A DNA stretch of 27,374 nt, taken from assembly GCA_963925035.1 (NCBI GenBank), contig CAWUSK010000020.1, positions 1 to 27,374 of the forward strand, written 5' to 3'. The DNA is from UBA4466 sp963925035. Its GTDB lineage: Bacteria > Bacteroidota > Bacteroidia > Flavobacteriales_D > Crocinitomicaceae. Both the position numbers and the translations under genes were made by a program. The notes below the pieces were generated by a model. The model ran no database searches and was not told the origin of the DNA. It saw only the letters and a list, made by a program, of their open reading frames with translations. This document shows positions 1-6,913 of the stretch, in pieces. Every line of letters starts with the position of its first letter. Position 1 is the first letter of the stretch.

Positions 1-278
1 CAGTCCCGCCGAATACTGGGCTAGTTTTCATTTACATAAAGACAAAAAAAGGGTTTTTCTAACCATTCGATTTTCCATAACACACTTTAAACAAAAGGCA
101 AAAAAAAATGATTTTCAGAAGCGGGCAGAGTGGTGCACAACAAAGTCTCTAAACTCCATATGCTGCTTAGCGGCTATATATATTTACCACCAAAATAATC
201 AAAAAACCTTTTCAGACCTACAACTAGCCGATAATAACCGTTTGTAAACGCTTGTGCACCGATTAAACTTTTTATTGG
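1..278. other. Non-coding stretch at the left edge
   Basis: I find no convincing reading frame in either strand. The stretch lies beyond the 3' end of the leftward glycosyltransferase operon. It contains the palindrome GTGCAC twice (near 133 and 254), a near-palindrome GCTGCTTAGCGGC near 161, a short palindrome CGTTTGTAAACG near 239 and a widely spaced inverted pair CGGCTA (about 170) / TAGCCG (about 227). No clean hairpin followed by a T-run in the leftward direction could be assigned as the operon terminator. What it does is unknown. Confidence 0.5.
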
Positions 279-1463
279 CTATTTACGGCGAAGTAACTCA
301 ACCAAACGCTCAGTTGAAGTTATCCAGCTGAAGTTTTTTTGAACGAATTCTTTGGCGTTGTTGCCAATTTCTATTCTCAGCGCTTCGTTGTTTAGAAGTT
401 CTTGAGCGGTTTTGATAAATTCTTCCTTGGTGTTTGCAACAAAAATTTGCTTTCCATTGGTTGCTTTAATAGCATCATTGGCCAATGGAGTAGTGATGCA
501 CGGAAGGCCCATTGCCATTGCTTCCAATAACTTGTTTTGCATTCCAGTTCCTATAAACATTGGTGCAACGAATATTTTTCCGCGAGCGTAAGAAGTTCGA
601 ATATCGTCCACCCAGCCAGTTAGTTCTATTGCTGAATTTTCATTTGCCAGGTCTTTTACACTGTTGGAAGGTGACGATCCAGAGATCAATAGCTTGCAAC
701 CCAGAAGTTCAGGTAGAATTTGTTCTGCAATGTATTTTGATGCTTCAATATTTGGAGGATAACTCATGTTGCCCGTAAAAACAAGATCGGCGTCTTTTTC
801 AATGGCTGGGAAATTAAAAAAGGACGCGTCAATTCCGTTGGGAATGCAAAGGATGTTTTGTGATTCCGGGTGTTTAATGAGTTTCTTCTCCTGCTCGCTA
901 ATGATGATTGAATGTTCAAAGTAATCAAATATTTCGCGCTCATAGTTGGTCAATCGGTTTGCTTCAATTTTGAAAAGCCATTTCTTGTAGAAAGGTTGTA
1001 ATTCAATGCGTCTTTTTATTCCAACACTCAATGCATCCATGTAATCCAATGTTTTTGGAATGTGGTGAATATGCTTCGTGTACTCCGAAGTTCTAATTAA
1101 CTGATTGTAAATGGTTTTATAATCATTTTCTTTAATCAGGACTTTAATCTTATTTTTTGCTTTTACACGAAAGAAGTAGCCGATTTGAAACGGTTTACTT
1201 GAGAAAATACAAAGTATCATTTGACTGATTTTTGAAAACCATGTTAACGGGGTAATTTCTATTTTTTCGCAATATTTTTTAACATGTTCGAGTGATTCAT
1301 CACTCACTTTAGCATCTGTTAATGCAACAAGTGTGACACGAAAATTCTCACTCAATTTACGCAATTGATAGTACGCACGAAGCTTATCTCCTTTATCCAG
1401 AGGATAAGGAAAACGTGATACAATCATCAATAGTTGTTCTTTATTTGAATTGGAGGAATTCAT
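279..1463 (-). CDS. Glycosyltransferase, GT4-like (TIGR03087-like sugar transferase)
   Basis: A 394-residue cytoplasmic glycosyltransferase of the GT-B fold, expected to transfer a sugar from a nucleotide donor to a surface glycan or lipid-linked acceptor. The N-terminal half opens with the acceptor-domain signature IVSRFPYPLDKGDKLR (about residues 14-29). The C-terminal half has the nucleotide-sugar domain: FTGNMSYPPN, a GWVDDIR turn, and MFIGTGMQNKLLEAMAMG, whose glutamate is the usual donor-binding residue. The GMQNK variant resembles the sugar transferases associated with PEP-CTERM/EpsH loci (TIGR03087), although nothing else here suggests a PEP-CTERM system. ATG start; the first 23 bases overlap the end of the upstream glycosyltransferase, so the pair is probably translationally coupled. 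Substrates cannot be read from the sequence. Confidence 0.85.
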   Translation of the reverse strand: MNSSNSNKEQLLMIVSRFPYPLDKGDKLRAYYQLRKLSENFRVTLVALTDAKVSDESLEHVKKYCEKIEITPLTWFSKISQMILCIFSSKPFQIGYFFRVKAKNKIKVLIKENDYKTIYNQLIRTSEYTKHIHHIPKTLDYMDALSVGIKRRIELQPFYKKWLFKIEANRLTNYEREIFDYFEHSIIISEQEKKLIKHPESQNILCIPNGIDASFFNFPAIEKDADLVFTGNMSYPPNIEASKYIAEQILPELLGCKLLISGSSPSNSVKDLANENSAIELTGWVDDIRTSYARGKIFVAPMFIGTGMQNKLLEAMAMGLPCITTPLANDAIKATNGKQIFVANTKEEFIKTAQELLNNEALRIEIGNNAKEFVQKNFSWITSTERLVELLRRK

Positions 1464-2619
1464 TTAGTTGTTGGGAAACAATTGAAGGTGAGTGATATGT
1501 CGCAATGGATTTTCTTGCATTTGTTCCAATTTCTTTACGGAGCTTGGCATCTGAAGAGAGTTTGATACACGCCTCAATGATTTCTTCGTCCGAGTTTGCT
1601 ATAAAAATACAATTCTTTCCATTATAATGAATTCCTTGTGCGCCTTTACTTGTTGTGATGACTGGTATTCCAAGTGCCATCATTTCTAAAATTTTGATTC
1701 TAATTCCTGATCCAGAAGTTAGAGGACAAGCCAGTATTCCCGCTGAAACACAGAATTGAGGTAAATCCGTTACAAATCCTTGCAAGTGAATTGAAGTATT
1801 ATTTGTGTTTAACTTTTTGGTTCCTTTTCCAATGAGCGTGAGTTCTATTTCCGATTTCTGTTCCTTGAGCAATGGAAACAGACCGATTAATCGCTTTGCA
1901 GCTAGTTTATTAGGTTCCCAGTCCATACCACCAAGGAGGAAGATGTTGGATGCCGAATAATCGTTGGTAAGTTGCTCATCAAGCTCAACGGTGAATGGTA
2001 TCGTTTTTATAAGCACAGATGATGTGTTTTTCCTGAAGAATTCTGCGTCGTCTTCTGAAATGGTCATTGTTCCATCAACTTGGGCAATCGTTTCAAGTTC
2101 GAAGTGTTTTAAGTCATTTGCCAACTTTTTGAAATAGCTACGCTTAAGCCAATTACGGCAGTTTAGCGCGAGGTCTTCCCAGATTTGATGTTCAACATTG
2201 TGCGAACGGATATAGACTTTGCCTTTGAAATTGGCTCTAATTGAAGCTAAACAAGCAGTAGAGAAGAGGCTTTCGAGAATAATTACATCAAAAGAGTTGT
2301 CTTTCAGTGTTGTAATCAGCTTTGCATTCATTTCTTCACTATAGAAGCGGCTAACGTTGTATGAGTTAGACTTAAAAAGAGCGAACAAAGCTTTTAGTGG
2401 TTTTACGTCTGTATTGATGTAAACAGCTTCTAAATGCGTTGCATCAACAATTGCTTTTGGATAGCTTGCTGAATCAAATGGATGCTTATTAGTTGAAATG
2501 GTAAGGTGCTTGACTTCGTTGTTACTTGAAAGTAATAACTCTAGGAAGTTTGCCATAGCAACACAACCGCCATCCGTTTTTGGGTAAATAGGTTTATGTG
2601 AGACGTATAAAATTCTCAC
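1441..2619 (-). CDS. Glycosyltransferase, GT4-like
   Basis: A 392-residue GT-B glycosyltransferase, similar in layout to the next gene in the operon but clearly diverged from it. The N-terminus reads MRILYVSHKPIYPKTDGGC, a typical acceptor-domain strand and loop. An RSHNVEHQIWEDL segment follows near residues 138-150, and the donor domain carries LLGGMDWEPN, LQGFVTDLPQF and GSGIRIKILEMMALG, with the expected glutamate in ILEMMALG. The start codon is GTG, fixed by a four-base GTGA overlap with the TGA stop of the LptF/G permease at 2616-2619, which indicates translational coupling. The context suggests a role in building lipopolysaccharide or another surface glycan; the sugar is unknown. Confidence 0.85.
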   Translation of the reverse strand: MRILYVSHKPIYPKTDGGCVAMANFLELLLSSNNEVKHLTISTNKHPFDSASYPKAIVDATHLEAVYINTDVKPLKALFALFKSNSYNVSRFYSEEMNAKLITTLKDNSFDVIILESLFSTACLASIRANFKGKVYIRSHNVEHQIWEDLALNCRNWLKRSYFKKLANDLKHFELETIAQVDGTMTISEDDAEFFRKNTSSVLIKTIPFTVELDEQLTNDYSASNIFLLGGMDWEPNKLAAKRLIGLFPLLKEQKSEIELTLIGKGTKKLNTNNTSIHLQGFVTDLPQFCVSAGILACPLTSGSGIRIKILEMMALGIPVITTSKGAQGIHYNGKNCIFIANSDEEIIEACIKLSSDAKLRKEIGTNARKSIATYHSPSIVSQQLNEFLQFK

Positions 2620-4064
2620 GATTTACGCTTAAAAATTCGTTTGACAAAAGAAAAATTAAATACAGGGCGATCTGCAGCGGCCGCGCGCATTAAAATGATT
2701 GCAACGGGCGATAGCGCCATTGAAGGAAACCACATTCCCATAAAAGGACTTAATGTTGCATTTCCAGCGAGATTGTCGCCAACTGAAATCAAAATAAAAT
2801 AAACCATGAACAACAAGGCTGCAATGACGACAGGTGCTCCAAATCCACCTTTCCGAACAATGGCGCCAAGCGGGGCTCCAACAAAAAACAATACAATAAT
2901 AGCAAAGGTTAATGCAAATTTCCGATGAAACTCAATTAAGTATTTGTCCACGTTTCGTCCAATAACTTTTACAAACTCTATTTGGGAATCGATGTTTTTC
3001 GTTTTGTTTCTAAGTCTTGTTTGTGCTGATGTAATTGCGGATATCTTTTGAGTGTTATTCAGTTGCGCAAAAACGATAGTCGAATCGGGCGTTAGAATTG
3101 TGTGCGACTGATCCTTGTCTTTACTTTCCTTTTGATAGCTTTTTGCCATAAAATACGGATGATCATTTTTGACGCTCTGCAGGAAATTATTTACAATTCC
3201 AGCACTGTTATCTCGAATAGAATCCAGGGCATGATTGATTTGAAAGACATTCAACATTTCGAACTTGTCTTTGAATAGATCTTCCTGACTTCGACTCAAG
3301 TCAAATCCAGTCAAGTCAATTTTATAAGTCGCTTGATCGAAAGTTGAACGTCGCGAAGGTCGATTGCTATTTGGACTATGCGCTGCGCCGTCGTTACTGT
3401 AAGTAGGAGCTGTGGTAGAAAGCTCTTCCATAATTGAACCGTCCTTTAGCTCAAAAAACAAATCTTTCCCATTTTCAGATTTGTAAAGTTTACCTTCTTT
3501 CGCACGAATTGTTTTCACCTCGTTTTGATCGGTATGATCATGAATTAAGACCCCTTGGAATTCATTTCCTGAACCTTTATCTACTTTTATGGCGTATCCT
3601 TCTAATTCTCCACTGTATGCTCCGGGAGTTATTATTGTCGCGATTTTAGTGTTCTGAATATCGTAAATCAAAGAATGCCATTTTAAGTTGGCGACCGGTA
3701 TGACGTAGTTTGCGAACAGAAATGTTCCTAATGCGATGACCAATACAATCGAGGTGAGAGGTCGTATAATACGATAGAGTGACAATCCGCTTGATTTTAA
3801 AGCAGTTAATTCGTTATTTTCGGCAAGATTACCCAAGGTCATAATGGAAGAAAGTAAAATAGCCAATGGAAGTGCCAATGGAATTAAACTTGCAGATACA
3901 TAAAACAACAATTCAGAAACGACAAGGATTGACAATCCTTTCCCCATCAAATCGTCGATGTATTTCCAAAAAAATTGCATGACCAATATGAACATGGAAA
4001 TTGCAAACGTGACTATGAAAGGCCCGATAAATGATTTGATACTAAAGTAAAAGAGTCGTTTCAA
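2616..4064 (-). CDS. LptF/LptG-family permease (YjgP/YjgQ)
   Basis: A 482-residue inner-membrane subunit of the lipopolysaccharide-export ABC transporter, which with LptB extracts LPS from the inner membrane and passes it to the periplasmic bridge. Predicted helices lie at about 12-32, 48-78 and 103-122, then a large periplasmic domain to about 385 (the jellyroll seen in LptF/G, here carrying a low-complexity Ser/Thr/Asn stretch near 215-240), then three C-terminal helices. The conserved FWKYIDDLMGKGL at 32-44 is typical of the Bacteroidota family. The start is an unusual TTG at 4062-4064: the family begins MK(K/R)L shortly before the first helix, and no ATG gives that. LptF and LptG cannot be told apart confidently. 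It heads an operon with two glycosyltransferases. Confidence 0.9.
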   Translation of the reverse strand: MKRLFYFSIKSFIGPFIVTFAISMFILVMQFFWKYIDDLMGKGLSILVVSELLFYVSASLIPLALPLAILLSSIMTLGNLAENNELTALKSSGLSLYRIIRPLTSIVLVIALGTFLFANYVIPVANLKWHSLIYDIQNTKIATIITPGAYSGELEGYAIKVDKGSGNEFQGVLIHDHTDQNEVKTIRAKEGKLYKSENGKDLFFELKDGSIMEELSTTAPTYSNDGAAHSPNSNRPSRRSTFDQATYKIDLTGFDLSRSQEDLFKDKFEMLNVFQINHALDSIRDNSAGIVNNFLQSVKNDHPYFMAKSYQKESKDKDQSHTILTPDSTIVFAQLNNTQKISAITSAQTRLRNKTKNIDSQIEFVKVIGRNVDKYLIEFHRKFALTFAIIVLFFVGAPLGAIVRKGGFGAPVVIAALLFMVYFILISVGDNLAGNATLSPFMGMWFPSMALSPVAIILMRAAAADRPVFNFSFVKRIFKRKS

Positions 4065-4128
4065 TGGAATTTGTATTGTTTATAAATCTTCCAAAAGTAT
4101 AAACGTAAAAGCGTGGGAAATGGTATAA

Positions 4129-4518
4129 TTAAGCTCCTAAAGTTCGTTTTAATTCACCAATTTGATTTTCCCAAAATCGTTTTGATTCTTCAGTTTCGTC
4201 TGGTTCAGCGTGATCTGTAACAGTAAGTACGACCATTTTAGTCATTGGGTCAATTTCATAACGCAACTCGAAAAAAACATCAAAACTTTCGTCTTCGTCT
4301 TCAACCCACTGAAATTTTATTCTTGAATTTGCTTTTTTACTTACTAAGCGCGCGTCTTCCTCACTGCCATCCCAAAAAAAAGTATAAATTTCATCTTTGA
4401 TATTGACATCATCCGCAAACCACTCACTTAATCCACTTGGAGTGGAAATCATGCTATCCAATACCTTAGGTGATGTTTTTAATAAGAATTCGAGTTCAAA
4501 ACGTTCTTTTTCAGCCAT
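4129..4518 (-). CDS. START-like domain protein
   Basis: A 129-residue acidic cytoplasmic protein of the START/AHSA1-like helix-grip fold. The layout is a beta strand (RFELEFLLKTSPKVLDSMI), the SGLSEWFADDV helix and loop at about 28-38, antiparallel strands including FFWDGSEEDARL, and a long C-terminal amphipathic helix (about 107-129). Proteins of this size and sequence are common conserved singletons in Bacteroidota; their ligand is not known. It lies 64 bases upstream of the LptF/G gene in the same direction and is preceded by a good promoter, so it may be the first gene of that operon. Its function cannot be inferred further. Confidence 0.75.
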   Translation of the reverse strand: MAEKERFELEFLLKTSPKVLDSMISTPSGLSEWFADDVNIKDEIYTFFWDGSEEDARLVSKKANSRIKFQWVEDEDESFDVFFELRYEIDPMTKMVVLTVTDHAEPDETEESKRFWENQIGELKRTLGA

Positions 4519-4557
4519 AGTTAAGTTAAATTTTATTTACCATTATAAATAATGCTG

Positions 4558-4590
4558 CAAATATACGGATTCTTTTTTTGAATTCTGCAA
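4558..4590 (-). promoter_or_regulatory. Bacteroidota-type promoter upstream of the START-like gene
   Basis: On the minus strand there is a TTTG, 22 bases, then TATATTTG, a perfect match to the -7 consensus TAnnTTTG with a slightly long spacer. It ends about 40 bases before the ATG of the START-like gene and could drive that gene and the LptF/G-glycosyltransferase operon behind it. Confidence 0.55.
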
Positions 4591-4700
4591 ATTACTGAGA
4601 ACTTGAATTTCAATGTGAAATGGCTTATTTTGTAATTATTATTAACTCTAATTACTTGATTAACTTACAGTTAGTTATTTTTTATTTTAAAGCATCTACA

Positions 4701-5118
4701 ATGATGAAATGGTGCGTGTTTCTAGCTTTTTTCTTGTTCACTTTTAATGGAATTAGTCAAACAACAATTAAAAGTGTAAATGAAGTAAAATTGGAGCATT
4801 ACAAATGCTACAAATCTAACTGATGCTTATTATTATGAGGCGCAACCAACTGAACTCGTTTCATTTCAAAAAGTGTTGATTGACCTTGATAAAATAGTTT
4901 ACGGTTTGCCAACCGTGGGGCCAGGATTTCTTGCAAATTACGCGTGTAATTCAATTCCAGTTCCAACAGCCGATTTGAGCGCTCCAACTACGACGATTTG
5001 TTTAAAAGATTCTATTTTATTGAGTTCAAACTCACTTTATGTCGACAGTTACTCTTGGAGTGCATCGGGCGGAAGATTTTCCAGTTCAACTGCAGAAAAC
5101 CTGTATTTATTTTCCTAA
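4701..5118 (+). pseudogene. Frameshifted and truncated secreted protein with a partial PKD domain
   Basis: A signal peptide begins at 4701 (MMKWCVFLAFFLF...GISQ) and runs into SVNEV, after which the frame closes at 4823. Removing one A from the AAAA run near 4784-4788 joins it to a second frame that continues NWSITNATNLTDAYYYEAQ and stays open to 5118, giving a 138-residue product. The last 45 residues match the beginning of a PKD domain: TTTICLKDSILLSSNS, then YSWSASGGRFSSSTAEN, where the family continues into further strands. Here the protein stops at once and no continuation is visible downstream. This is the remnant of a longer secreted or cell-surface protein of the kind exported by type IX secretion in this phylum. 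The frameshift alone could be a sequencing error; the truncation could not. Confidence 0.65.
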
Positions 5119-5184
5119 TATACGTTCTTTGGATTTCTAATTTCAAAATTAACTCTATTTACACGAATGAATAGTTAATTTTTT

Positions 5185-6432
5185 CTATAAAGTAATACCA
5201 ATGATTGTTACATCATCTGTTTGTTCTTCGTCTCCTTTCCAAAGCTCAAAAGAATTTCTCAATTCAACTCCTTGTTGTTTAATTTCTAGATCCTGTATCG
5301 ATAATAATAGTCTTTTTAAATTCATAGAATTGAATTTTTTTGATTTGTTGCCCCCAAACTGGGATACGTATCCATCCGAAAAGAGGTATAAATTATCACC
5401 TTGCTTGAAGTTAAATGAAGATTCCTCAATTTCAAAGTCGTCACTGCCTATAGAATAGGCTCCACCTTTGAATTCGATAAGCTTATCACCTTTGGTATTC
5501 TGATGTGTTTTTATATTTCCTTCTTCACTTTTATAAGACGCTCCTACTTTTGGAATAAAATACAATGGACGTTTCGCTCCTGCATAAGTGACAAGATTAT
5601 TTTCAGTATCAATAGCACATAGAGAAATATCCATTCCGTCGCCACTGTATTGAAGGTTATTTTCACGCATGAATTCTGAAATAAGATCGTTGACTTTATA
5701 TAATGCTTGAGCAGGGCTCGTGATTTCAAATAAATCAAATGCCACGTTCAACATTGTTGCACAAGCCATCGAAAGGAGTGCTGCTGGAACACCATGCCCT
5801 GTGCAATCGGCTACTGCAATTAGTTTTATGCCCTTTAATTGCTTTGTCCAATAAAAATCGCCTGAAATTGTTTCCAACGGATTATAATAAAGAAAATGAT
5901 TTTCGAAAATCCCTTTCATTTTCGCTTCGGAAGGCAAAATTCCCTCTTGAACTATTTTTGCTCGATTTAAACTATCTTGATGATCTTTCTCCTTGCTTTT
6001 AATTTCCCCCTCGAAAGTATTAAGCGCATTTATAACACGCGCATCATTTGCCAGTGACATCTTAATACTTTTTGAAATTAATCGGTCTACAATATCTAAA
6101 AGCTCGCATGTCTCAATTGGCTTAACTAAGTAGTCATCTGCCCCTCTATTCATGCCAAGTCTATAATTTGGGGTTAATGACATACCGCTCAAAAAAACAA
6201 ATGGAGTGTTCTCAAACTTTTCAATACTTCTAAAGAGTTCTATTGTTTTCCAACCATCAAGAACGGGCATCATAATATCACAGATTACCAAATCTGGGAT
6301 AACTTTCTTTGCCTCATTTATTCCAATTAATCCGTTTTCTGCAGTCGTCACGTCATATCCACTCTGCTGCAATATTTCATAAACAGTCTCACGAATATTC
6401 TTGTCGTCCTCTATCAATAATACTTTATTCAT
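5185..6432 (-). CDS. Response regulator fused to PP2C/SpoIIE-type serine phosphatase
   Basis: A 415-residue signalling protein. Residues 1-120 are a receiver domain with acidic pocket E8/D9/D10, phospho-acceptor D52 (in CDIMMP), switch residue S82 and lysine K104 (in VKP). A short helical linker (about 120-165, rich in charged residues) leads to a SpoIIE/RsbU-type PPM phosphatase domain with GDFYW (D192), ADCTGHGVPAAL (D209), FSDGYVSQFGG (D353) and QTDDVTI (D406/D407), so the metal-binding residues appear complete. Such proteins dephosphorylate an anti-anti-sigma (STAS) partner when the receiver is phosphorylated. Neither a cognate histidine kinase nor a STAS protein is encoded nearby, so the gene is an orphan here. 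It is monocistronic; LytTR-type repeats lie upstream. Confidence 0.9.
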   Translation of the reverse strand: MNKVLLIEDDKNIRETVYEILQQSGYDVTTAENGLIGINEAKKVIPDLVICDIMMPVLDGWKTIELFRSIEKFENTPFVFLSGMSLTPNYRLGMNRGADDYLVKPIETCELLDIVDRLISKSIKMSLANDARVINALNTFEGEIKSKEKDHQDSLNRAKIVQEGILPSEAKMKGIFENHFLYYNPLETISGDFYWTKQLKGIKLIAVADCTGHGVPAALLSMACATMLNVAFDLFEITSPAQALYKVNDLISEFMRENNLQYSGDGMDISLCAIDTENNLVTYAGAKRPLYFIPKVGASYKSEEGNIKTHQNTKGDKLIEFKGGAYSIGSDDFEIEESSFNFKQGDNLYLFSDGYVSQFGGNKSKKFNSMNLKRLLLSIQDLEIKQQGVELRNSFELWKGDEEQTDDVTIIGITL

Positions 6433-6727
6433 TAGAATTCATTTTAGATTATAAGGTGTAAATCTATTTACAAAAAGTCGGGTAGCATATAAAGAGTTTT
6501 CCAACGGAGCGATTTTCTTTTCCAACGGATATTATTACAGAACCAACGGTGTCTAATAATATTGAATTATCAGAAAGTATCTAAAATTTTATATTCAGTG
6601 GGTTAAAACCGTTCAGAGTATCTAATGTATCCGCACTAAAAGGAATAATTAAAAGAATAAAAAAGGTTTCATTTACTTGCTTTACTTAACCTTGATATTT
6701 CCGTATTTTTTTTATCATAAACGAAAA
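6433..6727. other. Intergenic region upstream of the phosphatase gene
   Basis: About 295 bases without a gene between the response-regulator phosphatase and the tRNA terminator. Besides the three 21-base-spaced repeats it holds a possible -7 element (TAGATTTA on the minus strand, plus-strand 6459-6466) without a clear -33 partner, and a single additional LytTR-like site, ACCGTTCAG on the plus strand near 6608. The word TCTAA recurs near 6552, 6582 and 6621. I see no open reading frame. Confidence 0.45.
6501..6551 (-). promoter_or_regulatory. Three LytTR-type direct repeats upstream of the phosphatase gene
   Basis: On the minus strand CCGTTGG occurs three times, beginning exactly 21 bases apart (plus-strand CCAACGG at 6501, 6522 and 6543). 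Read as nine-base sites they are ACCGTTGGT, TCCGTTGGA and TCCGTTGGA with 12-base spacers. This fits the LytTR-domain pattern, [TA][AC][CA]GTTN[AG][TG] repeated with a 12-13 base spacer, perfectly for the first site and at eight of nine positions for the others. They lie 69-117 bases upstream of the ATG of the response-regulator phosphatase. No LytTR regulator is encoded in the window. The period is seen; the binding protein is inferred. Confidence 0.55.
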
Positions 6728-6754
6728 AAACATCCACCTTTTAAGTGAATGTTT
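6724..6754 (-). terminator. Intrinsic terminator of tRNA-Met
   Basis: On the minus strand AAACATTCACTT...AGGTGGATGTTT folds into a hairpin (two mismatches, A-rich loop) followed by a run of seven T. It begins six bases after the last tRNA nucleotide. Confidence 0.7.
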
Positions 6755-6759
6755 ACTTG

Positions 6760-6833
6760 TAGCGAGAGGGAGATTTGAACTCCCGACCTCCGGGTTATGA
6801 ATCCGGCGCTCTAACCAACTGAGCTACCTCGCC
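6760..6833 (-). tRNA. tRNA-Met (anticodon CAU)
   Basis: A 74-base cloverleaf on the minus strand: acceptor 5' GGCGAGG paired with 3' TCTCGCT (G-U pairs at both ends), D-arm GCTC/GAGC, anticodon loop TTCATAA with anticodon CAT, variable loop AGGTC, T-arm GGGAG-TTCAAAT-CTCCC, discriminator A, and no encoded CCA. The anticodon stem has an A-C opposition next to the loop. The D- and T-arm sequences resemble elongator tRNA-Met. A CAU anticodon modified to lysidine in tRNA-Ile2 cannot be excluded from sequence alone, but the initiator form is unlikely because the anticodon stem lacks its three G-C pairs at the loop. Confidence 0.93.
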
Positions 6834-6861
6834 ATAAAAAATGCATGCCTAAATGCGGGTG

Positions 6862-6891
6862 CAAATATAGCAGTAATTTTATTTCTTACAA
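6862..6891 (-). promoter_or_regulatory. Bacteroidota-type promoter for tRNA-Met
   Basis: On the minus strand TTG, exactly 19 bases, then TATATTTG, a full match to the Bacteroidota primary-sigma consensus. It ends about 28 bases before the tRNA 5' end, leaving a short processed leader. Confidence 0.75.
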
Positions 6892-6913
6892 GTGTTTTTT
6901 AATAGAATTGCCA

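Noticed and set aside
1..278. Integron attC or insertion-sequence end
   Set aside because: Short palindromes are present, but no convincing paired core sites, terminal inverted repeats, target duplication or transposase are visible.
5185..6432. PorX-like regulator of type IX secretion
   Set aside because: PorX carries a PglZ-type phosphatase domain after the receiver; here the output domain has PP2C/SpoIIE motifs.
6501..6549. Three spaced CCAACGG repeats as a small CRISPR-like array
   Set aside because: The repeat unit is only seven to nine bases, the spacers are 12 bases, and no cas genes are present. The spacing fits a regulator binding array.
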